From positions 3,570,001 through 3,634,000 of the forward strand of contig NZ_CP127389.1 of assembly GCF_030271835.1 (NCBI RefSeq): DNA of 64,000 nucleotides, given 5' to 3'. This document shows, piece after piece, positions 36,044-45,143 of the stretch. Each line of letters begins with the position of its first letter. Position 1 is the stretch's first letter. The notes beneath the pieces were generated by a model that was not told the origin of the DNA, did no database searches, and worked only from the letters and a program-made list of their open reading frames with translations. This DNA is from Proteus appendicitidis. Its GTDB lineage: Bacteria; Pseudomonadota; Gammaproteobacteria; Enterobacterales; Enterobacteriaceae. The position numbers were made by a program, and so were the translations under genes.

Positions 36044-37075
36044 ATGGCGATCTGTAGACGACAATTTCTAACTTACCTCACAACCATTGCGACATTATCA
36101 GCACTTCCACATTCGGTAAGAGCCGCAATAACCTCACGTATAGCAGCACAATTTGGTCATATTCCTGCACCAACAGCGATCCACCGCGTGATAAGTGCGG
36201 GGCCTCCAACTGATCAATTGTTACTCGCATTAGCGCCTGAAAAATTATTGGGTTTTTCATCACTTAATTTAGAAAAAAGCCCTTTATTTTCAGATGAACT
36301 GCGTAAATTACCTCGTTTAGGGCGCTTATCAGGACGAGGTAGTACACTCTCTTTAGAAGCGTTACTGACGTTAGAGCCTGATATCATTATTGATAGTGGT
36401 AATGTGGATGAAACCTATCGTTCACTAGCGAAGCGTGTTTCTGATCAAGCTGGTGTGCCTTATGTGTTAATTGATGGCACATTAAAAGATAGCCCAGCGC
36501 AGTTACGTCAAACAGGGGCTTTATTAGGTGTTAGTGAAAGAGCAGAAACATTAGCACGCATTGCAGAGCAATATCTTAGTGATGCAGCCTTATTTGCTGC
36601 GGCACAAAAAATAAGCCCTCGTTTTTACCTTGCTCGAGGTGCAAAAGGGTTACAAACAGGTGCTAGAAGCTCTATTCATACCGAAGCTATTGAAACATTA
36701 GGTTTTGAAAATGTGGTAGATATTCCTGATTTCACAGGGTTAACAGATGTGTCACCAGAACAACTGTTGATGTGGGACCCTGAAATTATCATCACACAAG
36801 ATGAAAATGCCTATCAGCAAATTATGCACGACGCGGTATGGAAAAGCATCCAAGCTGTTAAAAACAACAAAGTTTTACTGTTTAAAGGATTACCATTTGG
36901 TTGGTTAGATGGTCCTCCAGGTATCAACCGTTTAATGGGGATGCGTCGCTTACAGAGCCATTTTGACGCTCGAATAGAAAAACAAGCCGATCAAGATCTA
37001 CAAAATTACTTTGCTCATTTTTATCATACGCAATTAAGTGCTGAACAATGTCAGCAATTGCTGGGGTATTCATGA
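36044..37075 (+). CDS. Periplasmic substrate-binding protein (FecB/MolA-like), Tat signal
   Basis: This is a class III binding protein with two lobes joined by a long helix, used by metal-chelate and MolA-type molybdate importers. The N-terminus CRRQFLTYL followed by a hydrophobic stretch and SVRA is a twin-arginine signal. Body motifs include ISAGPPTDQLLLALAPEKLLGF, LLTLEPDIIIDSGN and LPFGWLDGPPGINRLMG. The linked ModD and methyltransferase suggest molybdate/tungstate or a related metallophore; iron or cobalt chelates remain possible. Its stop overlaps the permease start by 4 bases. Confidence 0.82.
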   Translation: MAICRRQFLTYLTTIATLSALPHSVRAAITSRIAAQFGHIPAPTAIHRVISAGPPTDQLLLALAPEKLLGFSSLNLEKSPLFSDELRKLPRLGRLSGRGSTLSLEALLTLEPDIIIDSGNVDETYRSLAKRVSDQAGVPYVLIDGTLKDSPAQLRQTGALLGVSERAETLARIAEQYLSDAALFAAAQKISPRFYLARGAKGLQTGARSSIHTEAIETLGFENVVDIPDFTGLTDVSPEQLLMWDPEIIITQDENAYQQIMHDAVWKSIQAVKNNKVLLFKGLPFGWLDGPPGINRLMGMRRLQSHFDARIEKQADQDLQNYFAHFYHTQLSAEQCQQLLGYS

Positions 37076-38070
37076 GTCAATCAGTACGCATCACGCTTTT
37101 ATTTGCGTTATTCTCAATTGTCACATTGATTGCCATCACTAGTGGTAAGTATTCACTTACTGCTAATGAACTGTGGACACTGGTAAGTAATAAATTAATA
37201 GGCAATGTGGAATACAGCAGAACTGAAACCGTCTTTTGGCAAATAAGATTTCCCCGTGTTTTGGCGGCAATCTTAATTGGTGGCGGGCTTGCGATTGCAG
37301 GGGCGGCTTATCAAGGCATGTTCCGTAATCCATTGGTATCACCTGATATTCTTGGCGTTTCATCAGGTGCAGGCGTGGGTGCGGTTTTAGGTATTTTCCT
37401 TGGGCAATCGATGTTGTCTATTCAGCTATTTGCCTTTGCAGGCGGTTTGGCAACGGTTGCCTTAGTCTACTTTATTGCAAGGCTTGCTAAACAACACGAT
37501 CCTGTTCTTTCGCTTGTCTTGGTTGGTATTGCGATTAGTGCGTTATGTGGCTCTGCGATCTCATTAATGAAAATTCTCGCTGATCCTTATACACAATTGC
37601 CTTCAATTACCTTTTGGCTTTTGGGGGGGCTTTCGACCATTACGGCTTCTGATTTAATTTCTGTCGCCCCTTTAATGTTGATTGGCTTTATTCCACTGAT
37701 TTTACTGCGCTGGCGCATGAATATTCTCAGTTTATCTGATGAAGAAGCCAGAGCATTAGGTTTAAACGTCGAAGTTACTCGACTTGTCTTTATTTTGTCA
37801 GCCACATTAATCACCGCAAGTGCGGTTTCTATCGCGGGTATTATTGGCTGGCTCGGCTTAATAGTGCCGCATATTGCAAGATTGTTAGTAGGCGCTAACT
37901 TTAGTCAACAACTGCCTGTATCCTTACTTGTGGGTGCCATTATGCTGCTAATCACTGACACATTAGCGCGGACAATAGCCAATATTGAACTTCCATTAGG
38001 TATTTTAACCTCTGCCATTGGTGCGCCATTCTTCTTAATGTTGTTACTTAGAACAAGGAAAGGTGCATGA
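37072..38070 (+). CDS. FecCD/BtuC-type ABC permease
   Basis: This 332-residue membrane protein has about 10 transmembrane segments. Family marks are RFPRVLAAILIGGGLAIAGA, GMFRNPLVSPDILGVSSGAG and GIIGWLGLIVPHIARLLVG, the coupling-helix region. I start it at 37072, where ATGA overlaps the preceding stop; a longer frame from 37048 lies inside the binding-protein gene. It would form a homodimer with the ATPase below. Confidence 0.9.
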   Translation: MSQSVRITLLFALFSIVTLIAITSGKYSLTANELWTLVSNKLIGNVEYSRTETVFWQIRFPRVLAAILIGGGLAIAGAAYQGMFRNPLVSPDILGVSSGAGVGAVLGIFLGQSMLSIQLFAFAGGLATVALVYFIARLAKQHDPVLSLVLVGIAISALCGSAISLMKILADPYTQLPSITFWLLGGLSTITASDLISVAPLMLIGFIPLILLRWRMNILSLSDEEARALGLNVEVTRLVFILSATLITASAVSIAGIIGWLGLIVPHIARLLVGANFSQQLPVSLLVGAIMLLITDTLARTIANIELPLGILTSAIGAPFFLMLLLRTRKGA

Positions 38071-38861
38071 TCATTGCTAATGCAAAACAGCTCGCCATTG
38101 GCTATAAAGGCAAAATCTTAATTAAAGATCTCTCATTCCACATCAAACAAGGGCAAATCATCTGCTTATTAGGTGCCAATGGCTGTGGAAAAACCACACT
38201 GATGCGAACGCTATTAGGGTTAATACCTTGTATTGATGGTGAGATTAATATCGCGGGTAAAAAACTAAGTGAGTGGTCACCAACAGAACTGGCTAAAGTG
38301 GTGGCGTATGTTCCTCAAGCCACACATATCCCCTTTTCATTCAATGTTATCGATATGGTTGTGATGGGACGAGGCGCACATTTATCCTTTTTCTCAATGC
38401 CTAGCTCACAAGATAAAGCAATGGCAATGGAAACCTTAGAAATGCTCTCGCTTTCTCACCTTGCTTACCGCACTTTTGATACCTTAAGTGGTGGTGAAAA
38501 ACAGATGGTCTTGATTGCCCGTGCTTTAGTGCAACAGCCCAAATTACTGATTATGGATGAACCCGCAGCCAGCCTTGATTTTGGTAATCAAATAAAACTG
38601 CTTACCCAAGTTAAGGCATTAAAAGCGTTAGGGATCAGTGTGTTTATGTCAACACACCATCCACAACATGCCGCTTCATTGGCTGATGATGTTATTTTAC
38701 TGACACCTCATACGCCTGTTTTGCAAAATAGCCCTGAAATTTTGCTAACACCCGATAATTTAGCGCACCTTTATGGTGTACAACCCACAGATATTCAGGC
38801 GCATTTTCACGCCTACTCTGATAATAACAATGACCATAGGCAAGAATATGAACACCATTGA
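38067..38861 (+). CDS. ABC transporter ATPase (FecE/MolC type)
   Basis: It has Walker A GANGCGKTT (residues about 36-44), Q-loop YVPQATHIPF, signature LSGGEKQ (140-146) and Walker B LLIMDEP (160-166). The switch His is in STHHPQHA. The 264 residues are typical. It overlaps the permease by 4 bases upstream and the methyltransferase by 14 bases downstream, so the operon is tightly packed. Confidence 0.93.
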   Translation: MIIANAKQLAIGYKGKILIKDLSFHIKQGQIICLLGANGCGKTTLMRTLLGLIPCIDGEINIAGKKLSEWSPTELAKVVAYVPQATHIPFSFNVIDMVVMGRGAHLSFFSMPSSQDKAMAMETLEMLSLSHLAYRTFDTLSGGEKQMVLIARALVQQPKLLIMDEPAASLDFGNQIKLLTQVKALKALGISVFMSTHHPQHAASLADDVILLTPHTPVLQNSPEILLTPDNLAHLYGVQPTDIQAHFHAYSDNNNDHRQEYEHH

Positions 38862-39672
38862 AACCACCGATTTTGCTCAACTTTATAAAAACCACATGGT
38901 ACAGGCTGAAAGAACCAAAAAAGAGCCAGAACATTGGGATAAACGTGCTGAGAAAATGGCAGAAACCTGTGCAAATCCTAACGATCCTTATTTAATAAAA
39001 TTTCGTGAAATGATGGATTTCACAGGTGCAGAAACCCTATTAGATGTAGGTTGTGGTCCTGGCTCTATCAGCATTCATGTTGCGGATAAATTCAAAAAAA
39101 CCATTGGTATTGATTACAGTACAGGGATGCTCGCAGTGGCTAAACGCCGAGCCGAACAAGCCGGCATCAATCATGCAGAATTTATCACTTGCTCATGGGA
39201 AGATAGCTGGGATGCACTTCCTCGTTGTGATATCGCGGTTGCTTCACGTTCAACACTCGTGATGGATTTACAAACCGCACTCTTAAAACTTAATCGCCAA
39301 GCTAAACTCCGTGTTTATACCACTCACACGGTTTCGCCAACCTTTGTTGATCAACGCATTATTCGCTTACTGGGTCGAGAGGTTCCTACACTTCCGACGT
39401 ACATTTATGCGGTGAATATGCTGAATCAAATGGGCATTCACCCTAAAGTAGATTATATCCGTAGCCGTAATTGCCAGAGTAATTTCAATAGCCTTGAGCA
39501 ATTTATTGAAGGCATCAACTTCTCTGTAGGGCCGCTAAGCGAAGACGAAATCACTCGCTTAACCCATTATTATCATGAAAGCATTAAAAATGGTGTTTCA
39601 CTGATTTCGCCTACCCGTGATTGGGCGATGGTGTCTTGGGATGTAGTACCTGAAAGTGAGTTAACGCTATGA
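38848..39672 (+). CDS. Class I SAM-dependent methyltransferase of the import operon
   Basis: Motif I is ETLLDVGCGPGSISIHVA, followed by TIGIDYSTGMLAVAKRRAEQ (motif II region). The start at 38848 (MNTIETTDF, 274 aa) overlaps the ATPase stop; upstream in-frame ATGs would lie deep inside the ATPase gene. The substrate is not evident. Methyltransferases of this kind are found in some metal-uptake operons with ModD, so it may modify a small ligand or chelator. Its stop overlaps modD as ATGA. Confidence 0.75.
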   Translation: MNTIETTDFAQLYKNHMVQAERTKKEPEHWDKRAEKMAETCANPNDPYLIKFREMMDFTGAETLLDVGCGPGSISIHVADKFKKTIGIDYSTGMLAVAKRRAEQAGINHAEFITCSWEDSWDALPRCDIAVASRSTLVMDLQTALLKLNRQAKLRVYTTHTVSPTFVDQRIIRLLGREVPTLPTYIYAVNMLNQMGIHPKVDYIRSRNCQSNFNSLEQFIEGINFSVGPLSEDEITRLTHYYHESIKNGVSLISPTRDWAMVSWDVVPESELTL

Positions 39673-40517
39673 TTTATTACCCTGATGCCTTTCTTGATAA
39701 TTTATTGATGGAAGATATTCAGTATGGTGATTTAACAAGTCGCGCCCTGAATATTAGTGATCAATTAGGTACGATGACATTTACACGCCGTGAAGCGGGT
39801 TGTGTCAGTGGGATCACGCTAGGTTGCCGTTTATTGGAAAAGTTAGGGTTAGAGGTAAAAGCACATCGACAAGACGGTGATTTTGCCGACAAAGGCGATT
39901 GTTTAATCACAGCAGAAGGTCGTGCTGATGCACTGCATCAAGGCTGGAAAGTGGTACAAAACGTGCTGGAGTGGAGTTGTGGTGTGAGTGACTATATGGC
40001 GAAAATGCTAGAAATCTATCACCGCTATCAACCAAAAGGACAAATTGCGTGTACCCGTAAAAATATCCCAAATACCAAGTTACTGGCAACACAAGCGGTA
40101 CTTGCGGGCGGTGGTGTGATCCATCGCCAAGGTTGTTCTGAAACTATTTTACTCTTTGCGAATCATCGCCGATTTTTATCAGAGCCTGATAATTGGGCGC
40201 AACACGTTAAACAGTTACGCCAAGCTGCACCTGAAAAGTGCATCGTGGTAGAGGCTGATGATATTGAACAAGCGAGAGAAGCGCTAAAAGCTCAACCGGA
40301 TATCTTACAGCTAGATAAATTCTCCGTTGAAGATATTGCTCAACTCCAACATGAAGCGCCTCAAATTGCACCTCAATGCCATCTTTCGTTGGCTGGCGGC
40401 ATTAACCTGAATACGATTGAAAAATACGCACAAACAGGCATCCGTTTAATGGTAACGTCTGCGCCTTATTATGCACCACCGACGGATATTAAAGTTCGTC
40501 TTTACCCAAAAGATTAA
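39669..40517 (+). CDS. modD: ModD, quinolinate phosphoribosyltransferase-like protein
   Basis: It resembles nicotinate-nucleotide pyrophosphorylase (NadC) but belongs to the ModD branch found in molybdenum gene clusters. Visible features are EDIQYGDLTSRAL, the RREAGCVSGI strand, ACTRKNIPNTKLLATQAVLA in place of the NadC CTRKT-PGLR motif, and LSLAGGINLNTIEKYAQTGI. The role of ModD is unsettled. Its presence is the main clue that this importer deals with molybdate, tungstate or a derived ligand. It is the last gene before a hairpin terminator. Confidence 0.85.
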   Translation: MIYYPDAFLDNLLMEDIQYGDLTSRALNISDQLGTMTFTRREAGCVSGITLGCRLLEKLGLEVKAHRQDGDFADKGDCLITAEGRADALHQGWKVVQNVLEWSCGVSDYMAKMLEIYHRYQPKGQIACTRKNIPNTKLLATQAVLAGGGVIHRQGCSETILLFANHRRFLSEPDNWAQHVKQLRQAAPEKCIVVEADDIEQAREALKAQPDILQLDKFSVEDIAQLQHEAPQIAPQCHLSLAGGINLNTIEKYAQTGIRLMVTSAPYYAPPTDIKVRLYPKD

Positions 40518-40578
40518 ATAAAAATAGCATTTTACTTGTAAGTAAGTATTTACATATTTAATCAATAATAAACAAACC

Positions 40579-40603
40579 GAGTGCTAACGTATTGTCAGCA
40601 CTC
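40579..40603 (+). terminator. Terminator after modD
   Basis: A 7-bp stem (gagtgct / agcactc), extended past one mismatch, is followed by attttattc, about 60 bases after the modD stop. It separates the importer operon from the TonB receptor. Confidence 0.65.
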
Positions 40604-40630
40604 ATTTTATTCATTTATTTTTACGCATAT

Positions 40631-40654
40631 CGCTATATAAAAAATTATATACGG
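40631..40654. promoter_or_regulatory. ModE-like palindrome before the TonB receptor
   Basis: CGC-TATATAA-AAAA-TTATATA-CGG: two perfect 7-bp arms around 4 bases, with near-symmetric GC ends, 19 bases before the receptor start. It resembles the CG-TATAT...ATATA-CG pattern of ModE operators from memory, and shares its left arm with the site at 35987. Confidence 0.55.
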
Positions 40655-40673
40655 ACTGCAAATTGAGATTGGA

Positions 40674-42623
40674 ATGATGAAATTAAAACCTCTATGCTAC
40701 TGTTTATCTGTTGCTCTGCTGCCAAGTATTGCGCTTGCTGACACTACTTATGGGCAATCAACGCCTGATCTATTAACCGTTTGGAGTAGCCCGATTGCGG
40801 CCAATCCAGATGTGTTAACACAAGAACAAATGCTTGAACAAAATAAAGTGAATGCGGCACAAGCTATTGCAACATTACCCGGTGTTGTGATGCAAAAATC
40901 GGGCAACCGTAATGAATACACCATCAAAGTGCGTGGCTTTGATAGTCGTCAAGTACCTGTATTCTTTGATGGTATTCCAACGTATGTTCCTTATGATGGC
41001 AACTTAGACTTAGCGCGCTTTACCACTAACGATCTGGCAAGCATCGAAGTCAACAAAGGCTATACCTCATTACTGCAAGGCCCTAACTTAATGGGCGGCG
41101 CTATCAATATCACCACTGCGACACCGAAAAAACCCTTAGAAGGAAGCATTGCTTATTCTCAAGGTTTTGCTCGCGGTGCTGATTATGCACATAACATGAG
41201 TGCACGTTTAGGCGCTCGCAATGATTTAGGTTTTATTCAAATCAGTGGTAGCCAATTAAAACAACGCTTTACACCAATTCCGGGGGCTGACGAAAATAAT
41301 CAAGCAGCCGGTACACATGGACGTCGTGATAATTCAGCAACTGACGATAAGCGCGGCATGATTAAAGTAGGCTGGACGCCACGCGCTTCTGACGAATATA
41401 CCCTGACTTATGTAAAACAAGACGGTGAAAAAAATAGCCCACCGTCAACATTAGGTAAGGGTAAATTTAAATATTGGGCGTGGCCAGATTACAACAAAGA
41501 GAGCTATTACTATAGCGGTGTAACACAAATCACCGATGGTATTAATCTACAAAGCCGTGCTTATCACGATAAATTTGAAAATACCCTCTATATGTATCCA
41601 AAAAAAGGGGATACTCCTGACTATAGCCACTATGACGACTACAGCACAGGCGCTGCATTGCAATTAGGTATAGATACACGCGACAGTGACCTACTCTCTT
41701 TTGCTGCACATTGGAAAGATGATGTTCATCGCGCTCAAAAAGAGAAAGGCGGTGATTGGATGCGTTATAAAGACAGAACATGGTCTTTAGCCACAGAATA
41801 CCAATGGGTTGTCACCAATGATCTCGATTTAGTGGGTGCCATTAGCTATGACTGGCGTGACAGTGTTGATACTGATAAAGGGGCTGATGACAACAAACAA
41901 ACCGCTTTTAACTGGGAAATGATGGCGAAATATTCTTTAGCCAATGATGATGCTGTCCGCTTCTCGGTGTCTGATCGTAGTCGCTTCCCAACACAAAAAG
42001 AGCGTTATACCACTGAGAAACCGAAAGATGGATCAAAAGGGATTATTAATCCTGATTTAGATCCTGAACGTGCATTATCGTTCGACTTAACCTATGAAGG
42101 GCACATTACCGATAAATGGGGTTACCAAACCAGCATTTATTACAACCGTGTCAGTGATGCAATTATGGCACACACAGTTTATCGTAATGGCAACGCGTTC
42201 TTCCAAAACCAAAATAGTGGACGCATTGACTACGTGGGTCTTGATTTAGGCACGAAAGGCAACGTCACTGATTGGCTAGAACTTGGCGTAAATTATAGCT
42301 ATATTCACAGTGACCCGAAAAAAATCGAACATATTGAAGGCTTACCAAAACATAAAGCTTATATGTGGATGACGTTTATTCCAGTTGAACAAGTTCGCTT
42401 TACCATTATGGAAGAAGCACAAGGCTGGACTTATAACCGTATTGATGAAGATGACAAACTCGCAGGCTATGCAAAAACCGATCTTCGTTTAGATTATGAC
42501 TTTGGTTATGGTGTTTCTGCGAATGCTTCTATTAATAACCTGTTTGATAAATCTTATGAATACACTCAAGGTTATATGGAAGACGGTCGTAATTACTGGT
42601 TAGGCCTAGAGTATAAATTCTAA
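40674..42623 (+). CDS. TonB-dependent outer-membrane receptor
   Basis: A 649-residue receptor with a signal peptide ending SIALA. The TonB-box region is near PDLLTVWSSP. The plug domain includes QAIATLPGVVMQKSGNRNEY, KVRGFDSRQVPVFFDGIPTY and GPNLMGGAINITTATPKKP. The barrel ends NLFDKSYEYTQGYMEDGRNYWLGLEYKF, with terminal Phe. It follows the ABC import operon on the same strand with a matching operator-like palindrome, so it likely brings the same ligand across the outer membrane. Confidence 0.92.
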   Translation: MMKLKPLCYCLSVALLPSIALADTTYGQSTPDLLTVWSSPIAANPDVLTQEQMLEQNKVNAAQAIATLPGVVMQKSGNRNEYTIKVRGFDSRQVPVFFDGIPTYVPYDGNLDLARFTTNDLASIEVNKGYTSLLQGPNLMGGAINITTATPKKPLEGSIAYSQGFARGADYAHNMSARLGARNDLGFIQISGSQLKQRFTPIPGADENNQAAGTHGRRDNSATDDKRGMIKVGWTPRASDEYTLTYVKQDGEKNSPPSTLGKGKFKYWAWPDYNKESYYYSGVTQITDGINLQSRAYHDKFENTLYMYPKKGDTPDYSHYDDYSTGAALQLGIDTRDSDLLSFAAHWKDDVHRAQKEKGGDWMRYKDRTWSLATEYQWVVTNDLDLVGAISYDWRDSVDTDKGADDNKQTAFNWEMMAKYSLANDDAVRFSVSDRSRFPTQKERYTTEKPKDGSKGIINPDLDPERALSFDLTYEGHITDKWGYQTSIYYNRVSDAIMAHTVYRNGNAFFQNQNSGRIDYVGLDLGTKGNVTDWLELGVNYSYIHSDPKKIEHIEGLPKHKAYMWMTFIPVEQVRFTIMEEAQGWTYNRIDEDDKLAGYAKTDLRLDYDFGYGVSANASINNLFDKSYEYTQGYMEDGRNYWLGLEYKF

Positions 42624-42646
42624 TTTAAATTATTATTAATAAATTT

Positions 42647-42678
42647 AAGAGCTGATATTTATTTTAATATCAGCTCTT
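42647..42678 (+). terminator. Terminator after the TonB receptor gene
   Basis: A 13-bp perfect stem (aagagctgatatt / aatatcagctctt) with a 6-base loop is followed by a T-run. It sits between the receptor and the convergent T3SS island. Confidence 0.9.
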
Positions 42679-42726
42679 TTTTATCCCTAAAATAACGTTA
42701 CTTTCCATAATATCACTCTAAAAAAA

Positions 42727-43770
42727 TTAAAAATGTAAGAATCCCTTTGCCATTTCTAATAATGTATTCATAGTGCTACTCACTATTTTGACGAAATTAT
42801 CATAATTGCTATTTGCAGAACTGTATTTTTTTGATAATTCATCCAAATTAGTATTAACACCTTTTTCAACTGCATCTAATGTTTTCTTTAATAAATCAAA
42901 CTCCGTTTGTAAAATATCATGCCCGCCTCTCGGCATTTTATCGAAATAATCAAGTAATTTATCTATTCCTGACAAATCCAAACTAGCCTCAAATAAAAAA
43001 GCAATGTTGGGTCTAATCCCCCCCGAATTATCAGTTTTTTTGTAGTTCACACCTTTAATTTGGCTAAGTAATTTTTCTACTGCATTAATCGCACTATCTA
43101 CTTCAGTACTACTTTGATAATATATCTTTTCTCCATTAATCAATCGATAAAACCGACCATCATCCTCTTTCACAAAAGTCATACCTAAGCTAAAAAAACC
43201 AGGTCTTTGTGATTTTATTTTTAATAAATTTAATCTATCGTATAGAGCATCAACATTTACATTGATATATCCATCTTTACTCCCAGCCTTTGTTGCCTGA
43301 CTTAATTCAGATAATATCTCTCTTAACTCTTTTACAAAATCCATATACTTAGAAAAAATATCTTTTAAAACATCTAAATAATCATTTTTACCCGCGACAA
43401 TGGATTGTTTTACTTCATCAAATAAATCACTTAATGAATCTGTTGGATAACTGTCATTTGATTGCGCATTTTCTATGGCACCAGCAGCATAACTAATGTC
43501 ATTTAAACTTTTCTTTTGATTAATATTATTTTCTACATATTGTTCATCAAGGTAAAAACCTTTTTCTTTACTAGAGAGATGTTCAAATTTATTATCATCT
43601 TTACCATCATTAAGATAAAGTTCTTGGTATTCTCGCTTTATGTCTTCTAATAAAAAACTTGAATTATTTAAAAATTCACCTTGATTATGTGCTTGCACAT
43701 TATAGAACCTATTTTCTATATGTGATTTATGATTACTTTTAGGTACATCAAAATTAATAGCAGTAGCCAT
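42727..43770 (-). CDS. T3SS needle-tip protein, IpaD/SipD-like (second copy)
   Basis: This 347-residue hydrophilic protein ends with the tip-protein signature SSANSNYDNFVKIVSSTMN and FLHF, close to IpaD. The helix pair typical of the central coiled coil is present (SLSDLFDEVKQSIVAGKNDY and following, then the C-terminal helix). It is a clear paralogue of the upstream gene: both have TDSLSD, KQSIV.GKNDYLDVLKD and the same last 40 residues. The N-terminal third differs. A 152-base AT-rich gap separates the two. Confidence 0.87.
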   Translation of the reverse strand: MATAINFDVPKSNHKSHIENRFYNVQAHNQGEFLNNSSFLLEDIKREYQELYLNDGKDDNKFEHLSSKEKGFYLDEQYVENNINQKKSLNDISYAAGAIENAQSNDSYPTDSLSDLFDEVKQSIVAGKNDYLDVLKDIFSKYMDFVKELREILSELSQATKAGSKDGYINVNVDALYDRLNLLKIKSQRPGFFSLGMTFVKEDDGRFYRLINGEKIYYQSSTEVDSAINAVEKLLSQIKGVNYKKTDNSGGIRPNIAFLFEASLDLSGIDKLLDYFDKMPRGGHDILQTEFDLLKKTLDAVEKGVNTNLDELSKKYSSANSNYDNFVKIVSSTMNTLLEMAKGFLHF

Positions 43771-43922
43771 AACATTAACCTTTTATATAAAAATAAAAGA
43801 AGTTGTTTCAAGAAAAAAATAAAACTAATATTTTAACAAAACTTAAAACAACACATAAACGTTAGCACTGTTGGGCTATTTTTTCTAAAAATATAAACTT
43901 TACTTTTAATCTCTATAAAAAA

Positions 43923-45140
43923 TTAAAATTGTAAAAAACCTTTCGCCATTTCTAATAATGTATTCATTGTACTACTCACTATTTTAACAAAATTATCATA
44001 ATTGCTATTTGCTGAGCTGTATTTTTTAGAGAGTTCATCAAGATTAGAATTCATTCTCTTTTCTAATGAATCAAGCGATTTTTTAAATAAATCAAATTCA
44101 GTTTGTAAAATATTTTTATATTTTACTTCTTCTTTTTTATTTTCATTATCTTTTTTTACTTTTCTCATCTCTTCTTCAATATCAAAACCAGGTCTAACTA
44201 AACCAAATAAAGATGTATTATCATAAAGTAGTTGTTTTCTTTTTTTCTCTATTTCAGCATCTGATAATACGCCATCCATAGAGATATCCGTATTTATTTT
44301 ACTCAGGAAATTATCAAGATCATCAAAATCAATATAGCCAATAAAATTTAATCCAATATCATTTTTTATTTCTGATGCGTGATTTTCCTTTCTTACCTTA
44401 ATGCCTTTTATATCTGTTAATAATTTTTCTATTGCATTTAATGATTGATGAATTTGCTCTTTATCTTTATAACTTATTAAGTGTTTTCCTATTTTTCTAA
44501 TGTAATTTCCATCATTTTGATATTCAAATAAAAGTGTATTGTGAAAAAATGATTTCTCTCCTAATTTTTCCTGATACTCTTTTTTAACATTCTCCAATGT
44601 TTTTTTTAATTCAATATAATTAATTGCTATACATCCATCTTTCTTACCTGCTTTAGTATATTGGATAATGGATGTTATTGCCGCTCTTAAGTCTCTTACA
44701 TAATCCATATAATTGGAAAAAACATCTTTTAGAACATCTAAATAATCATTTTTACCCACAACTATTGATTGCTTAATTTCATAAAAAAAATCACTCAATG
44801 AATCCGTAGAATAACCAGAATCCGCAATTTCATCTTTTATAATTGGCTCTAGTTTTTTTATAATGTTTAAGCATTGATTATGAGAAATAATATTTTTATC
44901 ATATTGTGCAGAGAGAGAAACATATATTTCCCTCTCCGTTTTTCCCTTTAAATTATTACAACTAATCCAGTTATCAAGATCAAAATCTTTTTTTTCTCGC
45001 CTTATATTTATTAATAATTCTTTCATATCATCTAAAATGTATTTCCCATTCTTAGATGTAGAAACAACATCATTATCTGAAGAATAGATTTTCGAATGAC
45101 TTGCTATATTAGACATCCCTGAATCAATAGCTTTAGCCAT
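43923..45140 (-). CDS. sipD: T3SS needle-tip protein, IpaD/SipD-like (first copy)
   Basis: This 405-residue tip protein would cap the needle, sense host contact and help insert the SipB/SipC pore. It has the same core as its neighbour (STDSLSDFFYEIKQSIVVGK, DGCIAINYIELKK) and the C-terminal SSANSNYDNFVKIVSSTMN. It carries an extra Lys/Glu-rich insert at residues about 300-345 that the second copy lacks. It starts 3 bases after the sipC stop, the usual sipBCD order. Confidence 0.9.
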   Translation of the reverse strand: MAKAIDSGMSNIASHSKIYSSDNDVVSTSKNGKYILDDMKELLINIRREKKDFDLDNWISCNNLKGKTEREIYVSLSAQYDKNIISHNQCLNIIKKLEPIIKDEIADSGYSTDSLSDFFYEIKQSIVVGKNDYLDVLKDVFSNYMDYVRDLRAAITSIIQYTKAGKKDGCIAINYIELKKTLENVKKEYQEKLGEKSFFHNTLLFEYQNDGNYIRKIGKHLISYKDKEQIHQSLNAIEKLLTDIKGIKVRKENHASEIKNDIGLNFIGYIDFDDLDNFLSKINTDISMDGVLSDAEIEKKRKQLLYDNTSLFGLVRPGFDIEEEMRKVKKDNENKKEEVKYKNILQTEFDLFKKSLDSLEKRMNSNLDELSKKYSSANSNYDNFVKIVSSTMNTLLEMAKGFLQF

Positions 45141-45143
45141 AAA

